A stretch of 64,000 nt of DNA, from NCBI RefSeq assembly GCF_025264625.1, contig NZ_CP093313.1:5146001-5210000 (forward strand), written 5' to 3'. The notes under the pieces are model-generated. The model was given only the letters and a program-made list of their open reading frames with translations. It searched no databases and was not told where the DNA came from. Below, in pieces: positions 16,361-23,812 of this stretch. How positions within the stretch are numbered: the stretch's first letter is position 1; the number at the start of each line of letters is the position of its first letter. This DNA comes from Occallatibacter riparius. Its GTDB lineage: Bacteria > Acidobacteriota > Terriglobia > Terriglobales > Acidobacteriaceae. Position numbers and translations under genes: made by a program.

Positions 16361-16444
16361 GTGAATCGATTTAGGAGGTTGCGGGGTTTGGGATTGATCG
16401 GTGCAATCGCGATGTTTGGCGTTTCGTCCGCTGCCTGGGGGTGA
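16361..16444 (+). CDS. 27-residue orphan signal peptide ORF
   Basis: A GTG at 16361 follows AAAGGAGTTGGA, with GGAG six to nine bases ahead. It encodes a basic n-region (MNRFRRLRG), a hydrophobic core (LGLIGAIAMFGV) and an AXA-like end (SSAAWG), then TGA at 16442. This is the anatomy of a signal peptide with no mature protein. It is either the head of a decayed exported protein gene or a genuine small peptide. The following 500 bases give no continuing frame that I could link to it. Confidence 0.4.
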   Translation: MNRFRRLRGLGLIGAIAMFGVSSAAWG

Positions 16445-17029
16445 GTGCGTGGGAATGGGTGTTTACTATGGAGTAAAAAACCGAATTAGTTGTTGTAACG
16501 ATCTGTTCTTAGCCTATGAAATTCAGGATCGCTGTATGTGTCTTAGAGTGTGCATCATAAGTGCAGAATTGGCGAAGATACGGAGAAGCAAAAACAGGGG
16601 GAGGGGTAGCTAATTTTCTAGTAACCCCAGTTACCACCTGGTTAACTGCCCTTAGACCCTTCCCGCGGAGATGCGCGGTCCATACGATTCGCTCTCTCAA
16701 TGACACGCCGCGGGAGAGGAGACACCACTCCCTGCCTTCTGAAAGGCCTTCCGATGATAGGACATCGGACTTAGCGTGTATGTGATAGCGATCACGAACG
16801 TTGGAAGGGGTCCTGGAACTGGGTTCGCACGGGAAACGCGGGGCTGACAAACGCCGCGTCCACGGCGCGGGGGTCGGTGAATGCGGGGCGAGGTTCGTGG
16901 TTTCCCACTCATCCACGATAAGGCCGTGGATGAATGGGGCACTCAGGTTTCTCGTGACCTCGTGACCGGGCCACCTGCCCCGGAACAAGACAATGGCGCT
17001 ACACTCGTTCCCGTTCAGAGGTGCGCCAG
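16445..17029. other. 585-base region without a convincing gene
   Basis: The first 350 bases are richer in A and T than the neighbouring genes. Short frames exist on both strands, but none has a ribosome site, a recognisable domain or sensible composition. The right part carries a dispersed-type hairpin (16904-16938). It marks the left border of the accessory stretch that runs to about 19.4 kb. Confidence 0.5.
16904..16938. repeat. CCCAC...ATGGGGCAC hairpin repeat, copy 1
   Basis: CCCACTCATCCACG (16904-16917) pairs with CGTGGATGAATGGG (16925-16938) across a 7-base loop; 13 of 14 positions pair and the one mismatch is C opposite A. It is followed by GCAC. A second element at 20103-20127 has the same outer CCCA/TGGG arms and the same C-A mismatch position but a different inner stem, so they appear to be one repeat family. 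Confidence 0.7.
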
Positions 17030-17279
17030 AATGGTCTACTTCAAGAGCGTGTTAGTCGGACTCGGCACCGCGCTATTGGGATGTGTGGTTACGCCAATTG
17101 TAATGATGGTCTGGGTGTCTTGGAGAATTTTCAAAGCTGCACCGACTGGACCGGGGGAACAGGTGACGGTTTCCTTCAGCCCGTTGGGTTTTATAGATCA
17201 CTTCTGGTGGTTCTTGCCTTTCATCCTTGCACTGTTCTGCGTAGGTTTCTTGCTCTCCGTGTATTCGCGGAGAAGATGA
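17030..17279 (+). CDS. Hypothetical two-helix membrane protein
   Basis: The 82-residue product has two hydrophobic helices (LVGLGTALLGCVVTPIVMMV near the N-terminus and FLPFILALFCVGFLLSVY at the C-terminus) and a basic tail (SRRR). The first helix could be an uncleaved signal anchor. There is no strong ribosome site and no recognisable family. It is the only rightward gene in the repeat-separated accessory array and is convergent with the DUF1566 gene. Confidence 0.45.
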
Positions 17280-17304
17280 GGCATTGGTCGGACTGCCGCC
17301 CATT

Positions 17305-17388
17305 GTTCCCGAGTGGTCGGCGACTCGTCTCTATCGTTTTTGTTCGTCCCTCCCGGCGGGCATACTTCCGAGTAGGGGGTCACCCGCC
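17305..17388. repeat. Array repeat element, copy 1
   Basis: This element lies downstream of the DUF1566 gene. It contains GAGTGGTCGGCGACTCG (a CGAGT/ACTCG dyad), TGTTCGTCCC and the conserved tail CTTCCGAGTAGGGGGT. The same words in the same order are in copy 2, and in diverged form in copies 3 and 4. Confidence 0.75.
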
Positions 17389-17406
17389 GCAATCCGCAGG
17401 TGGAGT

Positions 17407-17922
17407 CTACCTCCCGGTGCCTCGCACGCAGAGCGCACGCATAAGTGAGGAGGAGTAGGGGAACCCGCTCGGCTCATTGTCTGACCTTCCCTCGTTGAAG
17501 TCGTAATACCACGCGTAACCCGATGGATGTCCACGATCATCGTTTATGCGCTCACTGCTCCACTGATCACCGGTCAGGAACAGGTTGCCCTTCACGTGAT
17601 AAGTGAAGGAACTGTCTTTGCCCGAGCCTGCTAATCCGGGAGCATTGGCATTGCGGTCGTAGATCGCCCCCAACTCAGCAACTGTCGCCAGTCGCCAGTC
17701 CGAGTACCCGGCCAATCGGAGATCGCGGCAGTACTTTACAGCAGCCTTCCAACTCACGTCTCTCCCGTTATCTCCACCGGCCCACATCAGCCGCGTGGAT
17801 GGATCAGTCCAAGTACCGGTTACTGATGTCTCCTGTGCGAAGACACGTTGCTCCGTCGAAGATTGAGCGGCGGAAATCAGGGCAACACCGAAGAGAAGGC
17901 TCAGGATCACCTTGGCGTTCAT
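17407..17922 (-). CDS. Secreted DUF1566 (Lcl C-terminal-like) protein
   Basis: The ATG at 17922 is chosen because GGAGGG lies just ahead and it begins a normal signal peptide (MNAKVILSLLFGVALISA, cut near FAQ). The mature part carries the DUF1566 pattern: TGTWTDPSTRLMWAG, DVSWKAAVKYCRDLRLAGYS, DWRLATVAELGAIYD, then WSSERI and the ending ALCVRG. Such domains resemble C-type-lectin-like folds and occur in exported proteins, often as one domain of larger proteins; here it stands alone (171 residues). Role unknown. It is flanked on both sides by array repeat copies. Confidence 0.8.
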   Translation of the reverse strand: MNAKVILSLLFGVALISAAQSSTEQRVFAQETSVTGTWTDPSTRLMWAGGDNGRDVSWKAAVKYCRDLRLAGYSDWRLATVAELGAIYDRNANAPGLAGSGKDSSFTYHVKGNLFLTGDQWSSERINDDRGHPSGYAWYYDFNEGRSDNEPSGFPYSSSLMRALCVRGTGR

Positions 17923-18019
17923 ACCCTCCGAGAGTAAAGGCGGCGATGCAGTGAATGAGCAATCGACTGTGACACTTTCGCTACTGCTCCATAGGGCTAC
18001 CGTGTACACTGCCTAGTTT

Positions 18020-18105
18020 GGCCCGAGTTGTCGCCGACTCGCCCCTTTGACGGCTGTTCGCCCCCGCCAGAATCGGATCACTTCCGAGTAGGGGGTATCT
18101 CGCTC
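18020..18105. repeat. Array repeat element, copy 2
   Basis: It sits between the DUF1566 gene and the 164-residue hypothetical gene. It shares with copy 1 the words GAGTTGTCGCCGACTCG, TGTTCGCCCC and CTTCCGAGTAGGGGGT in the same order and at nearly the same spacing. The dyad CGAGT...ACTCG (18024-18041) could form a short stem. Confidence 0.75.
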
Positions 18106-18106
18106 C

Positions 18107-18601
18107 CTACTGTGGAGTGCTGTCCGACGATGTAAACCAGATCGGGATTATCCTCTGCTCCAGCGCATTCAGACGGCGCTCCAACATTTGCGCCCATTCG
18201 CGTGTAGCTGGGGCGTTCACTGGGATGACGTCACGGGATGTTCGTCCCTCTTTTGCGAGAGCAACCCATTTCCTCACCTCCCAGATGTAGCCTTCGAGAG
18301 CCTCTTTCGGTGAGGGGCAGTCATCCGTAACGAGGTACGCGGACGGGATGTCACCGACGATAACCCAGACGTATTCATCAACTGACGGGCGATTGGGTTT
18401 TATCCGGGCTAAGAAGATGGCAAACACGTCACCAATTCCCTCGCCAAAATAGAACTCGCGGATTTCACTACACCAGTCGAAATCGCTCAGAAACGCTCGC
18501 GCCGTGGCCTCCATGCTGCGAAGCCTCTGCGTCTCGTCATCGTCCTCTCCCCGCATTTCCGCAATCGGCACTACTCCCGACACCGGAAGCTCTCTCTTCA
18601 C
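18107..18601 (-). CDS. Hypothetical 164-residue cytoplasmic protein
   Basis: A GTG at 18601 has AAAGGAG about seven bases upstream. The protein is acidic, has no signal peptide or membrane segment, and shows an alpha/beta pattern: FYFGEGIGDVFAIFLARI, EYVWVIVGDIPSAYLV, then a helical half (ALEGYIWEVRKWVALAKEG) and a coiled C-terminus (REWAQMLERRLNALEQRI). I do not recognise a family. Single-domain acidic proteins of this look are common as immunity or accessory proteins, but no toxin neighbour is visible. It lies between repeat copies 2 and 3. Confidence 0.6.
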   Translation of the reverse strand: MKRELPVSGVVPIAEMRGEDDDETQRLRSMEATARAFLSDFDWCSEIREFYFGEGIGDVFAIFLARIKPNRPSVDEYVWVIVGDIPSAYLVTDDCPSPKEALEGYIWEVRKWVALAKEGRTSRDVIPVNAPATREWAQMLERRLNALEQRIIPIWFTSSDSTPQ

Positions 18602-18642
18602 AAACGGACTCCTTTGCTAACCCGGCAGACTAACACGCGACG

Positions 18643-18728
18643 GTTCCGGGCGAGTTGTCGCGTATACGGAAGTATGCCGTTGTTCGCCTCTGACCGAATA
18701 GCTTCCGTATAGGCGGTTAACCGCTCGG
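18643..18728. repeat. Array repeat element, copy 3
   Basis: It lies between the 164-residue hypothetical gene and the DUF1330 gene. It contains CGAGTTGTCG, TGTTCGCC and the tail CTTCCGTATAGGCGGT. In this copy the arms TATACGGAAG (18663-18672) and CTTCCGTATA (18702-18711) form a perfect 10-bp inverted repeat around a 29-base loop. Confidence 0.75.
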
Positions 18729-18745
18729 ATTCCATCCAAGGTACG

Positions 18746-19195
18746 TCAGTGCCGGGTGAATCGCCGCTGGAAGCTGACAATTCGCGGACGGGCCCGCTCA
18801 GTGAGACGAAGAGCCTCGACCAGAAACAGTCTGCTTCGCGAGGCTCTTTGCCGAAGGGACGCAATCTTCAGGTACTGGGGCGACGTTTCAAAAGACCTTG
18901 CGACTGCCAAGCTGGGAAATTCAATGATTACGAACCGGCCAGTTGGAGCGTCTCCTTCGACGGGAACGACAACTCCGGCACGAACGAGATATTTCCCTCC
19001 AGAATCGGCCACAACGGGCGTGACGGCATCTACGTAGCTCTTATATGCAACTGGATCAGTCACGTTGATCTCAGCGATCGCGTAAGCCTTTGGAACTGCT
19101 GACGGTGTGCCTCGTGCTGTCGTCGCTACTATTACAAGGCCAATCCCCAACGCAGATATAAGCGTGAGTCGCTTGTGAAGCATCAGCCTATGCAC
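18746..19195 (-). CDS. Exported DUF1330-domain protein
   Basis: The start is GTG 19195, with GGGGGAG at a good distance. A signal peptide (LTLISALGIGLVIVATTARG) precedes a DUF1330 domain: AYAIAEINVTDPVAYKSYVD, GGKYLVRAGVVVPVEGD, RFVIIEFPSLAVARSFETSP. DUF1330 is a dimeric alpha/beta-barrel (ferredoxin-like) fold of unknown activity, normally cytoplasmic and about 95 residues; an export signal is less usual. The C-terminal extension after LFLVEAL is basic and may be disordered. It is bounded by repeat copies 3 and 4. Confidence 0.8.
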   Translation of the reverse strand: MHRLMLHKRLTLISALGIGLVIVATTARGTPSAVPKAYAIAEINVTDPVAYKSYVDAVTPVVADSGGKYLVRAGVVVPVEGDAPTGRFVIIEFPSLAVARSFETSPQYLKIASLRQRASRSRLFLVEALRLTERARPRIVSFQRRFTRH

Positions 19196-19210
19196 TGAAC
19201 TCCCCCTTTC

Positions 19211-19283
19211 CGGTTCCGAACGTTTGCCACTCGGTATTCTGCCATTTTCAAGAAACTTCCGTATTGGCGGTCACTCGTTCCCG
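19211..19283. repeat. Array repeat element, copy 4
   Basis: It lies upstream of the DUF1330 gene and closes the array on the right. It keeps the tail CTTCCGTATTGGCGGT and a following CACTCGTTCCC (compare CTCGCTCCC in copy 2), but the left half has diverged. Confidence 0.65.
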
Positions 19284-19397
19284 AACAGCTAATGCTCTGA
19301 CCTCAGTTCCCCCGCTCTGGGCTGACAGTGGGCTCACAGGTAACGGATCGGTATGTATGCCTTCAAAGGCTGCTGGGCCGCCCGCCGCACGTTTTTG

Positions 19398-19415
19398 AGG
19401 GGCCCGAAGGCCCCT
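19398..19415. repeat. Short GC-rich hairpin
   Basis: A perfect 7-bp stem AGGGGCC/GGCCCCT closes a CGAA loop, 23 bases downstream of the secreted-protein gene that ends at 19438 on the minus strand. On that strand the hairpin is followed by A residues, not T, so it is not a standard intrinsic terminator, though it could still stop or protect the transcript. Confidence 0.5.
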
Positions 19416-19437
19416 GCTCGCTCGGGCAGCTCAATAG

Positions 19438-19914
19438 CTATTGTTTGTCGTAGACGAGCGTGATGGAGATGGGCTTGCCTGCAGCGTCGGTTCCTTTGGC
19501 ATTCATGGTCATAGTCTTGCCGTCTGCCGAGATTACGAGCCGACCGCTGACGTGGTATTTGTTCGTGCTGTTCTTCGATTCGTAACTGAAGGTGTTCGCG
19601 TTGACCTGCTTGAGAGAGATGGTGTCGTAGGGGGCACCCTGGCCGGAGACAGATGCGGGAGTTCCATCAAACTTTGCTGTATATGTGGCGTTGATGGCCG
19701 AGCCGTCAGCGCGCTCGCCGGTGGTGGTAACTTTGACTCCCTCGCCATCGGCTTCGCGCGTGCTGCTGAGGCTCTTCACAGGAAGTGGGCCGGGAGAGTA
19801 TTTGCTTTTTGCCACGTTCAACTTCCAGGAGCCGAGAGAGTTGTCCGCAGCAAAGGCGGCGGCGGCCGAGGTGATTGCCAGAGTTGCGATAGCCAGTCTG
19901 AGGAAGCGTTGCAT
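19438..19914 (-). CDS. Secreted lipocalin-like hypothetical protein
   Basis: The ATG at 19914 is preceded by AAGGAGA at ideal spacing. The 158-residue product has a signal peptide (LRLAIATLAITSAAAAFA, cut before DNSLG). The mature part starts with SLGSWKLNVAKSKYSPGPLP, the opening of a small beta-rich family common in Acidobacteriota genomes that is often annotated only as hypothetical. It continues with short strands such as VKVTTTGERADG and DGKTMTMNAKGTDAAG, consistent with a lipocalin-like barrel. Function unknown. It is transcribed alone. Confidence 0.75.
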   Translation of the reverse strand: MQRFLRLAIATLAITSAAAAFAADNSLGSWKLNVAKSKYSPGPLPVKSLSSTREADGEGVKVTTTGERADGSAINATYTAKFDGTPASVSGQGAPYDTISLKQVNANTFSYESKNSTNKYHVSGRLVISADGKTMTMNAKGTDAAGKPISITLVYDKQ

Positions 19915-20248
19915 TCGAATTCTCCTTGTCTTTGGTTCACGGAATGAAGCCGGTATGACTGAGGAGGACTTCCTATGAGGGGAAACCGCAGGTGAAAAGC
20001 GGTGCCAATGTAAGCCCGGGGTTGTGGGGGAGTCAAGTTGAAAGGGAGCACCGTCTCCACACACCTTGTCGTCGGTACCGGTCAGGTGGGCGTTGGTGGT
20101 CTCCCACCCTAGCAGAGCCAGGATGGGGCACCCTTGTGCCTTGGTTGATTTGCATCCCTCCCGGGTCTCCAAGTGGTAGAGGCCGGGGGCACCCGCGCCC
20201 TTTTTCGTGCTGGATCAAGTGTGTAACAGCGGGTTTTTCGCCTGCGGC
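19915..20248. other. 334-base intergenic region with hairpin repeat
   Basis: No gene is supported. The left end holds the 5' region of the secreted-protein gene. The rest contains the CCCAC...ATGGGGCAC hairpin (20103-20127), a related GGGGGCACCCGCGCC phrase at about 20192 and the phrase TTTCGCCTGCGGCTCAGAAT at about 20236. All have the look of dispersed intergenic repeats. Confidence 0.5.
20103..20128. repeat. CCCAC...ATGGGGCAC hairpin repeat, copy 2
   Basis: CCCACCCT (20103-20110) pairs with AGGATGGG (20120-20127) with one C-A mismatch, followed by GCACCC. The outer arms and mismatch position equal those of the element at 16904-16938; the inner stem and the loop are different. Confidence 0.6.
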
Positions 20249-21796
20249 TCAGAATGACAAGGTTGTGGCTGACAGAGTCGTGGATGGCGAAGTTGCGGAT
20301 GGGATGCGGCAGACGGCGTAGCCCTGCTGCTGGTAGGGGCAATTTAGGCCGGTGAGGGCAGGGCCGTGGACTACGGTCCAGGTGACGGCGGGGTATTCGG
20401 TGTTGAGACGCTGGAAGTCGGCCTGGGTGAAGTGATTGAGGCCGGTGGTGGCGGTGCTCATCTGCTTCCACTCGTCGGCCAGGGTGGGAAAGAGCGAGGC
20501 TGCGCCCGAGTCCTTGTAGTAGTCGGCGAGGGCGGAGCGCTCGGAGACGGCGCGGAATCCGTGGGAGTCGGTGAGGTCGTCGCGGAGGTAGTGGGAGTCG
20601 ACGGCGAAGACAGCGTCTTCGGGGGTGTTCTGGCGGATCCAGAGCAGGGTGTTGACCCACGCGTTGGGACTGGTTGCGGCGGGCAACTCGATCTGCTGGC
20701 TGTGCGGATAGGTGGCGCGGCCAACGAAGAACATTCCAATGGCAAGCGAGCCGGCGAGGGCGGGAATGGCCCAGGTGCGGCTGCGGCCGTCGCGGCGGAT
20801 GCCGGCGAATTCTCCAAAGACCCCGGCGAGGAGGATGACGAAGACGATAGTGATGAGGTGGAAGGTGCGCAGGGGCTGAAGGCGGATGAAGTTGTCGAAG
20901 ATGGGCGAGCTGGAGATGACGATCGCCGCGACAATCGACAGGATGCCGAACGGGATCATGACGAAACTGAGCAGGGAGAAAGAATCGGTGGTCCCGCGAA
21001 GGCGTCCGCGCCAGAACCAGGCGAGGATCGCGAGGGGAGCGAGCATTCCCAACCAGTGATACCACTGCCAGTTGTAGAGGAAGTAATAGTCGCGCGAGTA
21101 GAGCACTTCGCGATAGGCGCCGGTCGCGGGCTTGAAGTCAAAGCCGGTGGGAAGGACGGCGATGGCTGAGGCGAGGGCGGGTACCGGGTGCTTGGCGCGG
21201 GCCTTGCTCTGCTCGGTCACCAGGATCACGACGGCGAGCACCATGAGGTAGGCGACCATCTGCGGATGGAAGAGGCCGGTGATGAGGGCGGTGACTCCAG
21301 CAAGGGCGTATCGGCGCTGGAGCAGGCCGCCGAGCGCGATGAGCGTGAGCGGGGTGGAGAAGGAGCGGGCGGTCAGGTAGGGGTCGTTGAGCAGGAGCGC
21401 GGTGTTGGCAGCGGGCATGGCCAGGACCGCGGTGACGATGCCGACAGCGGACCAGCGCGCGCGCGAAGAGGTGAAGCAGCCCGAAGCAATGAGCCAGCAG
21501 GAGGCGATCATGCCGAAGAGGCAGACGACGTACCAGAGGAAGATGGACCAGTCGATGGGCAGATGGGTGAAGTGCGACGTGGCTGCGACGACGGATCCGA
21601 AGATGGAGAGGTGCTCGTGATCGAGGAAGAACTCGGGCGAGAAGGGGTAGAGCGCGGGGTTGGCGAGCTTTTTGGCGGCGGGGACGTAGATTTCGGCGTC
21701 TTCAACGCCGAAGTAGTAGCCGTGAATGGCAAGGGCCGCAAGGGTGAGGCCCGCGAGGCGCAGGATGGGGAAAGGCTTACGTTCGCTAAAGGGCAC
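20249..21796 (-). CDS. Polytopic membrane protein, GT-C glycosyltransferase-like (paralogue A)
   Basis: The GTG at 21796 is preferred (GGAG five bases ahead) over a TTG at 21814. The 515-residue protein has about ten membrane helices and a C-terminal soluble part of about 130 residues (AWVNTLLWIRQNTPEDAVFA ... DLTDSHGFRAVSERSALADY). An acidic motif, GVEDAEIYVPA, sits in the first outer loop, where GT-C enzymes place the catalytic Asp/Glu. The layout and the C-terminal 'WI(R)xNTPxDAxF' motif fit DUF6798/GT-C-like proteins that use lipid-linked sugars. Its paralogue at 22231 and a GT2 gene next to it support a role in cell-surface glycosylation. The exact reaction cannot be told. Confidence 0.7.
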   Translation of the reverse strand: MPFSERKPFPILRLAGLTLAALAIHGYYFGVEDAEIYVPAAKKLANPALYPFSPEFFLDHEHLSIFGSVVAATSHFTHLPIDWSIFLWYVVCLFGMIASCWLIASGCFTSSRARWSAVGIVTAVLAMPAANTALLLNDPYLTARSFSTPLTLIALGGLLQRRYALAGVTALITGLFHPQMVAYLMVLAVVILVTEQSKARAKHPVPALASAIAVLPTGFDFKPATGAYREVLYSRDYYFLYNWQWYHWLGMLAPLAILAWFWRGRLRGTTDSFSLLSFVMIPFGILSIVAAIVISSSPIFDNFIRLQPLRTFHLITIVFVILLAGVFGEFAGIRRDGRSRTWAIPALAGSLAIGMFFVGRATYPHSQQIELPAATSPNAWVNTLLWIRQNTPEDAVFAVDSHYLRDDLTDSHGFRAVSERSALADYYKDSGAASLFPTLADEWKQMSTATTGLNHFTQADFQRLNTEYPAVTWTVVHGPALTGLNCPYQQQGYAVCRIPSATSPSTTLSATTLSF

Positions 21797-22230
21797 TTCT
21801 TCTCCAGCAGTCAATCGTGTCGTTTCAGGCCGAGGCCTGAATTATCGGGGCCCGTCTGTTTCTAAAAAGTCGGAAATACCACAGTCAACCAAGGGCAACG
21901 ATAGAAAGAAGGACTGCGAAGAGTAAGAATGCACGACAAGATTGCGGGCAGCGGGGCTCGCAATTGAACTTCGCGGAAAGAAATACGGGGCGCTCTGGGA
22001 ACGCGAATGGCCGGCAGCGGTGCAACGCACTAGGCCTATATTCGCTGGCTTTTGAAGCGCGAGGCTGGTGGCAGATCGGGGTGCAGGCATTCAACGTCTC
22101 AGAGGGCGAAATAATTATCTCAGCTTAGCACTTGGACGCGTTTAGCCGGGAAAACGATTACATGGGCAGCTCGAATTTTTGAAGGCGTTTCGCATGGTGG
22201 AGGACGGACGCGGCGGGATTTTCTGTGGGA
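21797..22230. other. 434-base gap between paralogous membrane protein genes
   Basis: No convincing gene. It carries a perfect 8-bp palindrome (21824-21841) 28 bases upstream of paralogue A, and an A/T-richer stretch near 22105-22130. Both flanking genes run leftward, so this gap is the promoter region of paralogue A and the 3' region of paralogue B. Confidence 0.5.
21824..21841. promoter_or_regulatory. Perfect palindrome upstream of paralogue A
   Basis: TTCAGGCC (21824-21831) and GGCCTGAA (21834-21841) flank GA. The short spacer suits a dimeric repressor site better than an RNA hairpin. It lies at about -28 to -45 from the chosen start codon on the minus strand. Confidence 0.45.
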
Positions 22231-23715
22231 TCAAGGAATGCGGCAGACGAAGATCTGCTGACTGGACCAGGGACACTGGAGGCCGGGGGGTGGGGTGCGA
22301 TCGAGTAGAAGCCATTCGACTCCGACGTTGCGTTTGAGCTGCTTGAAGTCGGCTAGCTGGAAGCGATCCCATCCTTGCTGGGCATTGAGCTGGCGTTGCC
22401 ACTCGGGGATGAGAGCGGGGGCCTTGCTGAGGACGGAGCGGTCCTTGAGGTCGTCGGCGAGGATGCTGTGCTCGGCGAGGGCGCGGAAGCTGTGCATGTC
22501 TTCTGCGGGAGCGGCGAGGTATTGGGGGCCGGCGGCGAAGTACGCATCGGGAGGCGTGTTGACGCGGATCCAAGTGAAGGCCTGTAGCCATGGGTTAGTG
22601 CTGGGGGCTCCGGGGAGCTCGATGTGAGGCGTCGCGGCGAAGAGATGGCGCTGGACGAGGAACATAGGGATGTTGAGGACGAGGAGGAAGATGGTCCAGC
22701 GGGCCGCGTGGGCTTTGAGAATGCTGCGGCCGAGCAGCGCGCCACCGACGAGAGCGAGAAAGATGTAGACGAGCTGGAGGTAGCGCATGGGCTCCGTTGT
22801 GGCGAGCACGACGAGAGCGCTGGGGCCGCAGAGGATCATGGCGATTGCCTGGTGGAAGAGGGCGAAGAGCAGTACGGCGATGGAGAAGCGGGCGAGCGGG
22901 GTTTCGCCACGGGCGCGGACCCAGCGCATGAGCGCATAAAAGAGGATGAGCGGAGCGAGTGCGCCGAGCCACTCATACCAGGTCCATTGGTAGAGCCAGA
23001 AGCAGTGGCGGGGACGCATGGCATCGACCCAGCCGGGGGGCGGGGGTTTTAGGATCCAGCCGATGGGGAGGACGGCGAGTGCGTGCTGGGGGGTGCGGGT
23101 GAAGCGGTTGAGCTTCGCGAGGATGGTGGGGCTGTGGGTGAGGGCGAGGAAGGCGCAGAAAGAGAGGCCGAATGCGCCCATCATGGGGTGGAGCAGGATG
23201 GCTGCGGTGAGGAGGAGGGGGGCGGTGATCCAGCGGCGTTCGAGTACGCGGAGGCAGGCGAGGAGGATGAGTGCGGTGGCGAGATTGCGTGGATGCAGAT
23301 ATTGGTCGGCGATGTAGAGGGCTGTTCCGGCGATGGGGAGCGTGAGCATGGCAGAGAGGACAGCAAGACCACCCCAGCGCGCGGGTATTTCGTCGAAGAG
23401 GATGCAGAGGATGCGCCACGAGGCCCAGAAGATGAGAACGATGGCGAGAAGCTGACCAAGGAGTTCGGCCCACGCGAGGGGAATGTGCGTGAGGCGGACG
23501 AAGGCGGCCATCGCGGTGTCGAAGACGCTGGCCTGCATTTGGAGCTTGAAGAAGGCGGAGTCGTGCGGGTAAAGGGCGGGGTTGAGCCTGGATTTGATGG
23601 CGGCGAGGTAGACGGCGTCGTCTTCGGCGCCGGGATGATAGCCCATTACGAGAAAGCCGAGGACCGAGAAGAACGCGACTGGCAGTATTGCCGAGGGTAA
23701 GGCCGGGAGTCGCAA
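22231..23715 (-). CDS. Polytopic membrane protein, GT-C glycosyltransferase-like (paralogue B)
   Basis: The TTG at 23715 is chosen: it has GGAG about nine bases upstream and starts exactly where homology to paralogue A begins. The 494-residue product has the same plan: acidic first-loop motif GAEDDAVYLAA, the phrase RLNPALYPHD (compare KLANPALYPFSP in A), about ten helices, then a soluble tail with AFTWIRVNTPPDAYFAAGP and FRALAEHSILADDLKD. Both copies end in CPW/CPY...CRIP. The frame stays open further upstream across the divergent GT2 gene, but that part is non-coding shadow. Confidence 0.7.
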   Translation of the reverse strand: MRLPALPSAILPVAFFSVLGFLVMGYHPGAEDDAVYLAAIKSRLNPALYPHDSAFFKLQMQASVFDTAMAAFVRLTHIPLAWAELLGQLLAIVLIFWASWRILCILFDEIPARWGGLAVLSAMLTLPIAGTALYIADQYLHPRNLATALILLACLRVLERRWITAPLLLTAAILLHPMMGAFGLSFCAFLALTHSPTILAKLNRFTRTPQHALAVLPIGWILKPPPPGWVDAMRPRHCFWLYQWTWYEWLGALAPLILFYALMRWVRARGETPLARFSIAVLLFALFHQAIAMILCGPSALVVLATTEPMRYLQLVYIFLALVGGALLGRSILKAHAARWTIFLLVLNIPMFLVQRHLFAATPHIELPGAPSTNPWLQAFTWIRVNTPPDAYFAAGPQYLAAPAEDMHSFRALAEHSILADDLKDRSVLSKAPALIPEWQRQLNAQQGWDRFQLADFKQLKRNVGVEWLLLDRTPPPGLQCPWSSQQIFVCRIP

Positions 23716-23812
23716 CGATAGGATCTCCGAGAGGTTGAAAGGCGTCTGCGGATTTAGTCTATTTCGTTCGAAGCCTGTTTGTTCGTATCTGGGTTGTGCG
23801 GGGCGGGTGTGG

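Noticed and set aside
17305..19283. Classical integron with attC sites
   Set aside because: The gene-repeat order is suggestive, but the repeats lack matching RYYYAAC and GTTRRRY cores and no integrase gene is in the window. Kept only as a cassette-like array.
19390..19420. Intrinsic terminator at the GGGGCC-CGAA-GGCCCC hairpin
   Set aside because: The T run is on the wrong side of the hairpin for the gene it follows, so it is listed only as a hairpin.
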